A stretch of 64,000 nucleotides of DNA from positions 62,001 through 126,000 of the forward strand of contig NZ_AOCK01000002.1 of the NCBI RefSeq assembly GCF_000348945.1, read 5' to 3'. The DNA is from Paeniglutamicibacter gangotriensis Lz1y (GTDB lineage: Bacteria > Actinomycetota > Actinomycetes > Actinomycetales > Micrococcaceae). The notes under the pieces are model-generated. The model made no database searches, had not been told where the DNA came from, and was given only the letters and a program-made list of their open reading frames with translations. Position 1 is the first letter of the stretch, and each line of letters opens with the position of its first letter. Below are positions 1 to 7,943 of the stretch, piece after piece. A program made the position numbers and the translations under genes.

Positions 1-2
1 AC

Positions 3-80
3 AACAACTGGCCCTTGCGCGAAGTGTCGCCGGCGGGCGGCATCAGCACCATCGCGGGAAACAACAACTGGCCGCTGTAG
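3..80 (+). CDS. 3' end of an unidentified protein (partial)
   Basis: An open frame enters from the left edge and stops with TAG at 78-80, giving 25 residues. The peptide holds the motif NNWPL twice, at its first visible residues and at its very C terminus, mirrored in the DNA by the direct repeat ACAACAACTGGCC at 1-13 and 61-73. A strong terminator about 70 bp downstream supports a real gene end. The family cannot be recognised from this fragment. Confidence 0.45.
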   Translation, partial: NNWPLREVSPAGGISTIAGNNNWPL

Positions 81-147
81 GTTCCACACGCTTCGGTCAA
101 GGCCGATGCTACTTCGGTTAGCTCTGATTTCTTCATGAGACGCCGGA

Positions 148-196
148 GGACCGCTGATTCCGCGATTCTCCTGGAATCAGCGGTCCTTGCGTTTTT
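148..196 (+). terminator. Rho-independent terminator
   Basis: A perfect 14-bp stem (148-161 pairing with 173-186, arm GGACCGCTGATTCC) with an 11-nt loop is followed by TTGCGTTTTT. It probably ends the gene that enters from the left edge. Confidence 0.85.
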
Positions 197-929
197 GGGA
201 CGTGACGGTGGCGGCCGTGTCGCCGCTCGGTGCGCCGGGTTCCACTGCCGAAATGCCTGTTCTGTCGTCTCGAACGGGCTCTGCGGCATGCCGTAGCTAT
301 GCCGCGAGGTGCCCGTGACTCCAGTGCTGGCGCGGCCGGGTGAAGACTCCATGAAGGAGGAAGAACAAGGATGGTTCGGGTGCCACTTGGGCGGCCATCA
401 TCTTCTTGCGTCGGGTGGTGCCAATGATCTTCCCGGCAATCCAAAACGGCCGGTAGTGTCAACGCGGCTAGTTCCAGGCTGCCGCCCGACGTCGGAGTTC
501 CGGTCCTGGTGGTCCAAAGCTCCGACGATGTCGTCACCCGGAGCATGTAGGGACATATCTGGAAGCGGCCCTCCCCGACAGCACCTTGGTTCGGCTTGAG
601 GCCATCGGGCATGTCCCGCAAAGCAGCGCGTCCGAGCAAGCTGCCTCCGCCATCTCGACCACCTCAGCCCGACATGAGCCAGAGATCCGCCGAGAACCTC
701 CGCTTTGGACGACTCTTCGAGTAGGGGCCCGACGACGATGGTTGGACGACGGATGAAGGCGCGCTCGGGTCGTGGGGGACCACTCACCGTGCCGGAATGC
801 AAATACTCAATGAAAAGGCAGTGCGCGCACTTGCGTCGTCGCGGGTTGTTGCAGGATCTATGCCAACCCGCTCGGGCAGACTGCCACCGAATTTCCGTGC
901 ACATGTCAGTGACACTGAAGCGGGGGCCA
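197..929. other. Gene-poor stretch, no supported gene
   Basis: Several frames stay open on both strands, but none gives a protein with recognisable family motifs or a good start context. A strong Shine-Dalgarno-like AAGGAGG near 354 precedes an ATG at 371, but that frame closes after 18 codons. The stretch may be decayed coding DNA between accessory genes. Confidence 0.4.
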
Positions 930-1511
930 TTAGTGCCGGTCGTCATCACGTTGGTCCATGGAACACACCTGGGGTGCGATGTCCCGGCACCGATGTCCTC
1001 GAAGGGCGCGAACCGACGAGGAGTGGGTGTGTACGGTGCTTTCGCGATCGGGTTGAGCACCTGTCCCAGGTCGGTTGCCGGAGCCCGACAGCCGTTGGTG
1101 TCGCCTGTGCGTGGCGTTCACCAGTGTAAGGATGAGCGCGCCGAGGACCGCACCCATGGTGTTGGCCAGGATGTCCAGGAGCGAGGCGACCCTATTCGGC
1201 AGTATGAGCGCCTGGCCGTGCTCGATGATGCACGACGCAGCGAAGCCCGTGGACAATGCGTGCCACCACTTCCCGGTCCACGCGGCCGCGATGTAACCGA
1301 AAGGCGTGAAAAGCAGGATGTTCGCGCCGAATTCGATGTTGTCGTAACCGATGAACGAGGGCATGCCATGTGCATGCAGCCACCCGATGACGTTGCCCAA
1401 GCTACCGCTGACCGGACGATCCACGGGGGTCGGCCAAAAAGCAATCGTCGCCAAGACCAAGAGGTAGGCAACGGCAACGATCACGGTGAAGCGGAGAGGT
1501 TGTTTGGACAT
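930..1511 (-). CDS. VanZ-like family membrane protein
   Basis: This 193-residue protein looks like the VanZ family: four hydrophobic segments, starting with VIVAVAYLLVLATIAFW near the N terminus, then the NILLFTPFGY motif, an IIEHGQALI segment and a final LLDILANTMGAVLG helix. VanZ homologues are integral membrane proteins; a few affect teicoplanin resistance, but most have no proven role. I chose the ATG at 1509-1511, just before the first helix, because the longer frame adds an uncharged, non-homologous-looking leader. The last 50 residues after the fourth helix are polar and may be a read-through tail. No operon partner is visible. Family fairly sure, function unknown. Confidence 0.7.
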   Translation of the reverse strand: MSKQPLRFTVIVAVAYLLVLATIAFWPTPVDRPVSGSLGNVIGWLHAHGMPSFIGYDNIEFGANILLFTPFGYIAAAWTGKWWHALSTGFAASCIIEHGQALILPNRVASLLDILANTMGAVLGALILTLVNATHRRHQRLSGSGNRPGTGAQPDRESTVHTHSSSVRALRGHRCRDIAPQVCSMDQRDDDRH

Positions 1512-2144
1512 TTCGCTCAGTCGGGGTGGGGAACCAAGTTGCGGCGCGGCCGAAAAAGAGTGGCGCGGCGCCATGGTCATTCTACGGCAGGACACAGCAT
1601 ACAAGGAGCGCTGGTATCGAATCTCTTAGCCCCTATGCGGCCCATGCCAGATGCAACATGAATGCTGCGACAAACGTAGCCGGCACGGGGGAGTCCATCC
1701 AGGGCAACGCCAAACCCAGCCCGCCGTATGGCCGGTGCCGGGTTGGGTGTTGCCCGCGACCCCATTCCCGGCACGCCGCGGCAACGATGCAGCCGAGAAA
1801 CTTCGCGGTCCTGCCGACGACGCCGACGGTGACCGCGAGACAACCATCATCGACCGAATCCTGGCCCTCCGGATGGTGCCCCTTGGCCATCGAAGCTATT
1901 CCCGACCCGAAGCATGCAAGGCAAGGGGCTGGCCGCAAATCACCAGGTCCTGATGCCGGAAGCCGGGGAGACCTTCACGGCATCCAAGTCCTAGGCGACG
2001 GACGGCCCGGTGAAGGGCCGGGGCATCGGGGTGCCTCCACCCAGGGAAAGGGGCGTTGGGACCCGCCCGGAAATCTCGGGGGAACATGCAACAGGGGGAG
2101 AATGCCCACCGAACGATCCAGCGGTGTGGCCGTAGCGCGCGCCG
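1512..2144. other. Stretch without a supported gene
   Basis: On the minus strand, a 101-residue frame ending at 1633 contains two hydrophobic stretches (KFLGCIVAAAC and ATFVAAFMLHLAWAA) that could be the remains of a membrane protein, but no family is recognised and the start is poor. Nothing else in 1512-2144 is supported. Some of it should hold the promoter of the VanZ-like gene. Confidence 0.35.
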
Positions 2145-2948
2145 CTAGCTGAACGGGGTCTGCGGGTGTGCCTGGCGTTGTCCGTCAATGATGAAATCCG
2201 TGCGTTCGTCGTAGAAGCAAACCAGCCCGGCGATCGCGGCCGATTCGGGCAGCGGCTCGCGGTAGCACCAGGCCACCTCCCCGCCGCCACTGGCCGGTGC
2301 CCAGTAGCTGGCCGTGCCCTTGTAGGGGCACTTGCTGGTGCGCTCGGTGGCCACCAGGGCATCCCACGCCACGTCCTGGCGCGGAAGGTAGTAGCGCGCC
2401 GGCAGGTGCGTTTCGAAGAGCATCATCGGGTGGGCCGAGTCGGCCAGATGCATGCCCTCGAGCTCCACGCGAATATGCCTGGTCGATGCCATGATGTCGA
2501 CCCGGTGGAAGGGATCGCGCGGATGCGAATCGATGGGCACATCCTCTTCGAACCAATCGAAGGCACGGAAATCGACAAGCACGACGCCCGAAAGCTCCGC
2601 ATCGTCAGGCCGGTAGGCCGCAGCCGGGACCGTGTGACCGGACACCTCGATATCCAGCGCCGTGCCCGCGGCGGTGTGCAGCGCAAAGTCGTCATCGGGT
2701 GTCAGTACCTTCCTCCCCGCTTCCGGCTTCGGGAGGCGGGCGGCACCGGAGACCGAGAGGTTCGCCAACAGGTCTGCCTCTGGCACGGCGTAGATGGGCA
2801 CGATGCGCCCCGGCTCCCAGACGAGCAGCGCGCGTGTTGAGTCCAGCACAGGGGTGCCGTCGAGGTATGCCCGCACGCGTTTGGGCGTCGGCTCGTACCG
2901 CAGGGAGGAGAGCGACTGGTTCAAAAGTAGGGAAATTTGGGTGGCCAC
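2145..2948 (-). CDS. DUF427 domain-containing protein (two domains)
   Basis: A 267-residue protein with two tandem DUF427 modules. The first runs from about LRYEPTPKRVRAYLDG to FRAFDWFEEDVP; the second begins at about residue 155 with HIRVELEGMHLADSAHP and carries the signature CPYKGTASYW. DUF427 proteins are small soluble beta-rich proteins common in actinobacteria and of unknown biochemical role. The start chosen is GTG at 2946-2948, which puts about 15 residues before the first domain as is usual; a longer frame to 3008 exists but adds a non-conserved leader. No clear ribosome site supports either. It stands alone. Confidence 0.8.
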   Translation of the reverse strand: MATQISLLLNQSLSSLRYEPTPKRVRAYLDGTPVLDSTRALLVWEPGRIVPIYAVPEADLLANLSVSGAARLPKPEAGRKVLTPDDDFALHTAAGTALDIEVSGHTVPAAAYRPDDAELSGVVLVDFRAFDWFEEDVPIDSHPRDPFHRVDIMASTRHIRVELEGMHLADSAHPMMLFETHLPARYYLPRQDVAWDALVATERTSKCPYKGTASYWAPASGGGEVAWCYREPLPESAAIAGLVCFYDERTDFIIDGQRQAHPQTPFS

Positions 2949-3111
2949 GGCGCCAGTATGCGCGCGCCGAACTCGGCGGTCAAGGTCCGGAATGCCGGTC
3001 AGGAACACGTTCGAGAAACTCTGAGTTCCGTCCCTACAGGTTTGCGTTCCTCAAGCCGCGGCAGGGAACCCTCTCATCTCTCCCAGCGAATCCATAGACT
3101 CAAGGAGCGGT

Positions 3112-3866
3112 TCACCAGACCTTGATGCCGAAGCGCCGGGACACGGTCTCCAGGGCCGGGTTATGGAGGTGGATGGGAGCGCCGTCGTTCGAGGACATCT
3201 CCTCGCCCTCCAAACCATCATCCCTGCGGCGCAGCCAGTACGCCCAGCAATGCCCGCCCCCGTGCTTGCTATTGAACCGGATCCCCAGCGGCAGGCTCCC
3301 ATCTTCCAGGACCTGCTTACGGATCCAGGCGGACACCATGGCCGTCGCTGCGCGGTCTTCTCCGTGCAGGACACCCAGGGTGAGCTGCGTAAGGCCACGT
3401 TCCTCGTGCAGCTGCGCACCGATTCCGGCGCGGATCGCGGCAACGGAGTCGGGGTGCTCGACATCGACCCACCAGCCCGTGCCAGCGTGAGTTCGTAGAT
3501 GCGGCGACGGTCGCGCCAATGCTTGGCAAGGGCGCCGAGACCAAGCTGGTTGCCCCATTCGGTGTCCACGGAACGCAGGTACTCCTCAAGGGCCATGCCC
3601 ATGAAGTCGGCATCCTTCTGCAGGGGATGAATTGCGCCGAGTGTCAGGGCATAGCCGGAGAGGACCTCCGCGAAAGCGATCTCCTAGTCGGTGGAGATGT
3701 AGATCGTGGAACCCGGGGTGTCGTAGCGGCTCCAGCCAGCCGGGTCGTCCCCGGCCAGGCGTTCGGGTGGATCCAGCGGACCGCGGTGGGTGGTGGCGAT
3801 CCGACATCCGGTCCGGAAGTCATCGACGACCCAGAGGCCCGTTGTCTCGCACCGGTGCCCATTCAA
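3112..3866 (-). pseudogene. RES-domain toxin, broken by amber stop and frameshift
   Basis: Reading from a TTG at 3864-3866 that overlaps the antitoxin stop, the frame gives LWVVDDFRTG, then TPGSTIYISTD, then TAG at 3684-3686. The same frame continues with EIAFAEVLSGYAL, a typical RES core with its conserved glutamate. A second lesion near 3476-3490 moves the rest (GWWVDVEHPDS to RRFGIKVW, stop at 3112) into another frame. RES toxins such as MbcT and ParT-like enzymes attack NAD+ or ADP-ribosylate targets. Order antitoxin-toxin with overlapping ends matches the MbcA-MbcT layout. With both lesions no full enzyme can be made. The TAG could derive from a single CAG change. Confidence 0.75.
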
Positions 3867-4246
3867 AGGTCCTGCCTGTCCTCGAGGAACGCGGTGAGGG
3901 CCTGAGTGACTTCCTTGTGCCGGTCCTCGCGGATGGCGGTCAGGGGCGTGTCCTCCTCCAGAAAGGGGTTGCCACCCACGAACCAGGCACGGGCAATGGC
4001 ATCGGTCTCGGCGTCGGCGATGGCGATCCATACGCGGTGTGCCAACAGCAGTCGCTTCTGGAAAGCCGGTCCGGGAATCGAACCGGCGGGCTTCGCCCAG
4101 CGGTGGGGGGCCTTGGGGTCCTTGCTGCCGGCCAACGTGGCCACCAGAAGCGGGCCTAGGTGGGAGTTCAGGCGGCGTACAACCTCGTGGATATCCAGTC
4201 GTGCCGTCTCGGCATGGCCAGCGATGATCGTGGTGGATGTGCTCAT
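3863..4246 (-). CDS. MbcA/Xre/ParS-type antitoxin of a RES toxin
   Basis: A 127-residue intact protein. Its C-terminal half (IARAWFVGGNPFLEEDTP, then AIREDRHKEVTQALTAFL) has the pattern of the toxin-binding domain found in MbcA/ParS antitoxins, where this part plugs the NAD+ pocket of the RES toxin. The N-terminal part is likely the DNA-binding half. The start ATG at 4244-4246 is embedded in a tandem 11-bp repeat array, which fits autoregulation. Its stop overlaps the TTG start of the toxin relic. The antitoxin looks complete although its partner is broken. Family assignment is from pattern recognition, without a search. Confidence 0.7.
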   Translation of the reverse strand: MSTSTTIIAGHAETARLDIHEVVRRLNSHLGPLLVATLAGSKDPKAPHRWAKPAGSIPGPAFQKRLLLAHRVWIAIADAETDAIARAWFVGGNPFLEEDTPLTAIREDRHKEVTQALTAFLEDRQDL

Positions 4247-4285
4247 GACACCATGATAACACCTAAATAACACCCTGAATACACC
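4242..4285 (-). promoter_or_regulatory. Four tandem 11-bp GGTGT repeats over the antitoxin start (candidate operator)
   Basis: On the minus strand four consecutive 11-mers begin with GGTGT: GGTGTATTCAG, GGTGTTATTTA, GGTGTTATCAT and GGTGTCATGAG (plus-strand 4275-4285, 4264-4274, 4253-4263, 4242-4252). The last contains the ATG start of the antitoxin. The period is about one helical turn, so all units face the same side of the DNA. This is what an autorepressor binding array would look like. That it is an operator is inference. Confidence 0.6.
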
Positions 4286-4533
4286 GAAGTATCGTCTACG
4301 TGATATAGGCCGTCTTACTTGCAATCCTCATCGTCGCCTTATTTCTTGGTGGAAATGCCGTAGGACCACTCCATGCAAGATTGAAAGACTCACAAAAATC
4401 CGGGGCTGCCCCTACCCAGTAGACGACCCGTTCCCAGGGTGGCTCGTGAAAAAGTGAAATACCTGACGTTATTTGTTGTGGGAGCTAGGTTGTGAGCGCA
4501 TTATTAGGCAAGGACCTACGAAACGGGGACACC

Positions 4534-4800
4534 ATGTCTGATACTGAATCGGAGCAGCGTGCTTGGGAGGTAGCTAGCGTTGTATTTGGCGTCAGTGTGG
4601 GCGGGGTGGCAACTTTTTTCGCTCGGCAGAACTGCCCTCCTCTTCAGAAGATTCCTTCCTCGAAACAGTGGATATGTACCTTGGGTGATGTAAATGACAC
4701 TTTGCTGTCTTTGTTCGTGGCCCTTGTTGTCGGTCTGATTGTCCTCGCATTTTGGGAAGGCCATTTCGCATGGAAGCGTATGTCTCGACCATCGAGCTGA
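4534..4800 (+). CDS. Small two-helix membrane protein, unknown
   Basis: 88 residues from ATG 4534, preceded by GGGGAC; a GTG at 4492 would add 14 residues. Two hydrophobic segments are visible, about residues 13-31 (VASVVFGVSVGGVATFF) and near 56-75 (LLSLFVALVVGLIVLAFW), joined by a loop with two cysteines (NCPP and WICT) that could form a disulfide outside the cell. I recognise no family. Codon use and base composition are more AT-rich than in the flanking genes, consistent with acquired DNA. Confidence 0.5.
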   Translation: MSDTESEQRAWEVASVVFGVSVGGVATFFARQNCPPLQKIPSSKQWICTLGDVNDTLLSLFVALVVGLIVLAFWEGHFAWKRMSRPSS

Positions 4801-4975
4801 CTAGAGCACTCTTGATGTGACGAAGTGCCGTACAACCACGGACTTGGGGACCAGCGGTACAGCGGATGGCGCTGGGAACTCAATCATGGTTGTCTAACGC
4901 GGGAAATCATGATTGTGCGGGGTATCGTCGGAAAAATCTCGATCACTGGTGGGGCGGATATTGTCAGTCGGGCCC

Positions 4976-5212
4976 GTGGCATTTCTGACTGATGAACAGG
5001 CCAACGCATCTGGAAGGTTAGCCAAGGATCCAACGTGGACCGAGTTGGATCGCTTATTCTTCCTCGACAACGACAACGACAACGACAACAACGACGACCG
5101 GACTTCGATCGCAAACTAGCGCGGTGTCCACCATCAATTGGGCCCTGCATATATGTACGGTCCGCTACCTCGAACTGTTCCTGGAAGATCCCTTGGCTGC
5201 GCTGCGGCTGGC
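4976..5212 (+). pseudogene. Tn3-family transposase N-terminal remnant (DUF4158-like)
   Basis: From a GTG at 4976 the frame reads AFLTDEQANASGRLA, then ELDRLFFLDN, which matches the N terminus of Tn3-family TnpA proteins (usual pattern LTDEQ, then ELERFFFLDDADR). At that point a run of CGACAA repeats inserts Asn/Asp and the frame soon stops at 5117-5119. Another frame then resumes with INWALHICTVRYLELFLEDPLA (5136-5200), again typical of this domain. Only about 75 of roughly 1000 residues remain. This marks a past transposition and decay next to the toxin-antitoxin remnant. Confidence 0.65.
5065..5088 (+). repeat. (CGACAA)4 microsatellite
   Basis: Four exact copies of CGACAA at 5065-5088, followed by a degenerate CAACGACGACC. 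It lies inside the transposase remnant where the family normally has a short Asp-rich loop, so it probably grew there by replication slippage. Confidence 0.9.
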
Positions 5213-5694
5213 CGGTTACACGCATACCTGTGCTTATCGTCAGCCGCTGTACCGAGGGTCTCCAAAGCCGATACCACCGGCGCTCGCCGGCCTCCGGGAC
5301 AGCGGGTCCTCACCGGAGAGACTGGTTCTGCTGGCCCTGCTGGTGCCCGGAGCCTTCACGTGGTGGCCTTCCCCGGAAACCCGCGACGGCACGTGGGCCA
5401 CGCCGTGCTGTACGGCGACCGTCTGGAACTGGTCGACTCCTACTGTTGCCCGGGCTGAAGCTATCTCCGGTGGGAAGGCCGGCTGGTGCGGTAGGCGGCT
5501 GGCCGACACTGAGCAGCTGACGCGTCCGGGCCGCGGGGCCCCGGGTGCCGTCTCCGGCGCATCCGTCCGGAAAGCGGGTATGGACCACCGGTGACTACGT
5601 GTATCCCGCGGCTTATCATGGGTTCAAACGATGGGCATGACCATGCCGTGGCCGGCGGGATGGGTGGCCCAACGCAGGCCCAAGGAGCCCGACG
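5213..5694. other. Stretch without a supported gene
   Basis: Beyond the transposase remnant nothing is recognisable. A plus-strand frame ending near 5458 has a plausible C terminus (HAVLYGDRLELVDSYC) but no start context or family. The last 60 bases should contain the promoter of the methyltransferase, whose ribosome site AAGGAG lies at about 5681-5686. Confidence 0.35.
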
Positions 5695-6504
5695 ATGTCC
5701 GACACCGAGCAGTCCATCGGCAGGTACACCAGCGGGGATCTGCGCGAGCGGCTGCACGCTGCATTGCGGGCCGCGGGCAAGGAACCGGCGGTGTTGCTGC
5801 CCGGGGACTTGGGGGAGGCCGACCATTTCCACACCGGCGGTCAGGCGGCCACGGCCGCGGTGGCCACGGCGCTGGACATCGGGCTGGGGACCCGGGTACT
5901 GGATGTCGGGGCCGGACTCGGCGGCCCGGCCCGCTTCTTCGCCTCACTCGGTGCGGTGGTCACCGGCGTGGATGTGACCGAAGAATTGGTGAAACTGGCC
6001 AGGGAACTGAATACTGCCAGTGCGAAGTCCGGATCGGTAGCCATGCTCGTGGCCCCGGGGCAGAGAACCAACCTGGCCACCGGGTCCTTCGACACCGCGG
6101 TGATGCTGCATGTGGGGATGAACCTTCAGAACAAGGCAGCGGTATTCGCCGAGGTCCACCGACTGCTGCGCCCGGGCGGAAACTTCGGGATCTTCGATTT
6201 GATGGGGACCAACGCCTTGGAGTACCCGATGCCGTGGGCCGATGCCCCGGCGGCGTCCTACGTCGAGGCGGCCTCGGCGTACGAGCGCTACCTGCGCACG
6301 TGCGGATTCGCCATCAGACAGGATGTGCCGGGCGGGACAAAGATGCCCGCGGCGCTGCCGCCGACCGGGCAGGGCAGCGGGGCCGCAGGACTCGAGGTCC
6401 CCATCCTGCTGGGCGCCGACGCCCATCAGCGGATCCGCAACGTGTCGGCGGCGCTGAAATCCGGATCGCTGACCGCCCGGTTGTTGGTGGCGCTGCGCCC
6501 CTAG
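5695..6504 (+). CDS. Class I SAM-dependent methyltransferase
   Basis: 269 residues. Motif I of the SAM-binding fold is clear at about residues 67-77 (VLDVGAGLGGPARF), with the acidic strand end VTGVDVTEEL after it and the post-motif LRPGGNFGIFDLMG. The lead-in FHTGGQAATAAVATALDI resembles sarcosine/dimethylglycine-type and other small-molecule methyltransferases. The start is supported by AAGGAG eight bases upstream. Substrate unknown: the C-terminal part lacks a diagnostic motif. It reads toward the next gene with a 98-bp gap that has its own ribosome site, so it may or may not be cotranscribed. Confidence 0.8.
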   Translation: MSDTEQSIGRYTSGDLRERLHAALRAAGKEPAVLLPGDLGEADHFHTGGQAATAAVATALDIGLGTRVLDVGAGLGGPARFFASLGAVVTGVDVTEELVKLARELNTASAKSGSVAMLVAPGQRTNLATGSFDTAVMLHVGMNLQNKAAVFAEVHRLLRPGGNFGIFDLMGTNALEYPMPWADAPAASYVEAASAYERYLRTCGFAIRQDVPGGTKMPAALPPTGQGSGAAGLEVPILLGADAHQRIRNVSAALKSGSLTARLLVALRP

Positions 6505-6602
6505 CCTCCTTGAGTAGAATGTGTGTTTGGCGCCGTCCGAATCCCCGGCGCGCGGGAAGCATCCCGTTTGTCACCCCTGCGCGCACTACAAGGAGTACCC
6601 CC

Positions 6603-7847
6603 GTGGCCCAGCCGAAGAACCTGAAGAAACTCACCCGAACCCGCATGGAACGCACGGGGGAGAGCTACACCACCGCACGCAAGGCCATCCTGGACGCGAA
6701 GCCCCACCGCCCGGCCAGCGCCGCCGATGCTGAAGAAGCCGCAGCCGCGGCGCAGGAAGCGGAGCTGCCCGAATACCCGGCACCCGAAAACGTGATGCAG
6801 TACGACGCCGGGCTCTGGCACCGGGTGCTCACCCAGGCCGGTATCAAACACCCGCTCACCGGCGAACCACTGTCCGAGGCACTGCTGGCGGGGTTGGCCG
6901 GCGGCATCGGCTTCATGGCCTTCACCTTCGTTTACGAACAAGCCACCACCGCCACCGTAGTCACTCGCTCACACCCCGAGCCCTACACCGCCAACCTCCT
7001 GGCCCGCTGCGGCGCCAAGGTCACCGAGCGCACTACCGGAAGCGCCCGGTTGGCCGCCGACTACCTGGATGCCGGGCTTGATGCCGGCCGCGCCGTGGTG
7101 GTCCGCGTCTCGGTCGGCGCGCTGCCGTGGATCGACTCAGACGCGGTGGAAGACTCCGACTCCATCGACCTGGTGGTGGTGGGCGAGCACGGCGAGGATT
7201 TGCTGGTCGACGACGGCTCGGGCTCGCTGACTCCGATCAGCCCCGAAGACCTCGCCGCGGCACGTTCCCGGCGCAAAAAGGATAAGCACTGGCTGGCCTG
7301 GATCCCGGAAAGCAGCTCACTCGATGCACAAACCTTGGCGGCTAACGTACGCGAGGCCATCGCACAGATGACCGGGCGGCTGCTGGGCACCAGTGAGCTG
7401 GAAGGGATCCCGACGCACTTCGCCAAGAACTTCGGCATCGCCGGCATGAACAACTGGGCCGAGAAGCTGCGCGACACCACCACGGCCAAGGGCTGGAGCA
7501 GGATCTTCGCCGAGCCGGCGCGCCTGGAATCGGGCCTCACCCAGATCCTGGGTTTCCTTACCGACACCCGCTTCGGCGGAACCGGCGGATTACGCGGCCA
7601 GTACGCCGACTTCCTCACCGAGGCCGCCACCCTGCCCGGGCTCGAGGCCCTGGGAGCCCACGCGGCAGACTACGCCCACCTGGCCCAGGACTGGATGGTG
7701 TTCACCGATCTTGTTGACCCGGCCGTGGAGGCGGAAAGCCGCGGCGCGTACTTCGCGACGCTGGCCGACCAGCTCGAGGTCATCGCCGCGGCCGAAGAGC
7801 GGGCGGCCACCGCGCTCGCCGACACGCTGGGGACCCTGGGCGACTAA
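6603..7847 (+). CDS. BtrH N-terminal / DUF4872-like protein
   Basis: 414 residues from GTG 6603, with AAGGAG at about 6588-6593. The middle part (EALLAGLAGGIGFMAFTF, later LVVVGEHGEDLLVDDGSG) follows the order of the BtrH N-terminal domain, a cysteine-protease-like fold whose founder transfers an acyl side chain in butirosin synthesis; the C-terminal half, with FAKNFGIAGMNNWAEKL, looks like DUF4872. The canonical Cys of the first helix and the His of the GHAVVVVG strand are not present, so it may be non-catalytic. The first 60 residues are charged and Ala/Glu-rich, probably disordered. Ends in a 13-bp hairpin. Confidence 0.65.
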   Translation: MAQPKNLKKLTRTRMERTGESYTTARKAILDAKPHRPASAADAEEAAAAAQEAELPEYPAPENVMQYDAGLWHRVLTQAGIKHPLTGEPLSEALLAGLAGGIGFMAFTFVYEQATTATVVTRSHPEPYTANLLARCGAKVTERTTGSARLAADYLDAGLDAGRAVVVRVSVGALPWIDSDAVEDSDSIDLVVVGEHGEDLLVDDGSGSLTPISPEDLAAARSRRKKDKHWLAWIPESSSLDAQTLAANVREAIAQMTGRLLGTSELEGIPTHFAKNFGIAGMNNWAEKLRDTTTAKGWSRIFAEPARLESGLTQILGFLTDTRFGGTGGLRGQYADFLTEAATLPGLEALGAHAADYAHLAQDWMVFTDLVDPAVEAESRGAYFATLADQLEVIAAAEERAATALADTLGTLGD

Positions 7848-7853
7848 GCAACA

Positions 7854-7892
7854 GCTAAGCCGGTGAGGGGCGCGTCCCTTCACCGGCTTAGC
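7854..7892 (+). terminator. Hairpin terminator without T-tract
   Basis: GCTAAGCCGGTGA (7854-7866) pairs perfectly with 7880-7892 around a 13-nt loop. Only CTTGACT follows, so it is an atypical terminator. It separates the BtrH-like gene from guaB3. Confidence 0.65.
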
Positions 7893-7943
7893 GGGCTTGA
7901 CTCCGAAGCGGCGCCCCGCCGGCTTCGCTGATAGGGTGGTGCG

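Noticed and set aside
371-427. ATG 371 with a perfect-looking AAGGAGG upstream.
   Set aside because: The frame closes after 18 codons with no resemblance to a leader peptide.
5065-5100. Short tandem repeats as a possible CRISPR array.
   Set aside because: Six-base units without spacers inside a transposase relic; no cas genes in the window.
5631-7847. A 738-residue frame joining the methyltransferase region to the BtrH-like protein.
   Set aside because: The first 320 residues are out of frame with the methyltransferase; AAGGAG and GTG at 6603 mark the real start.
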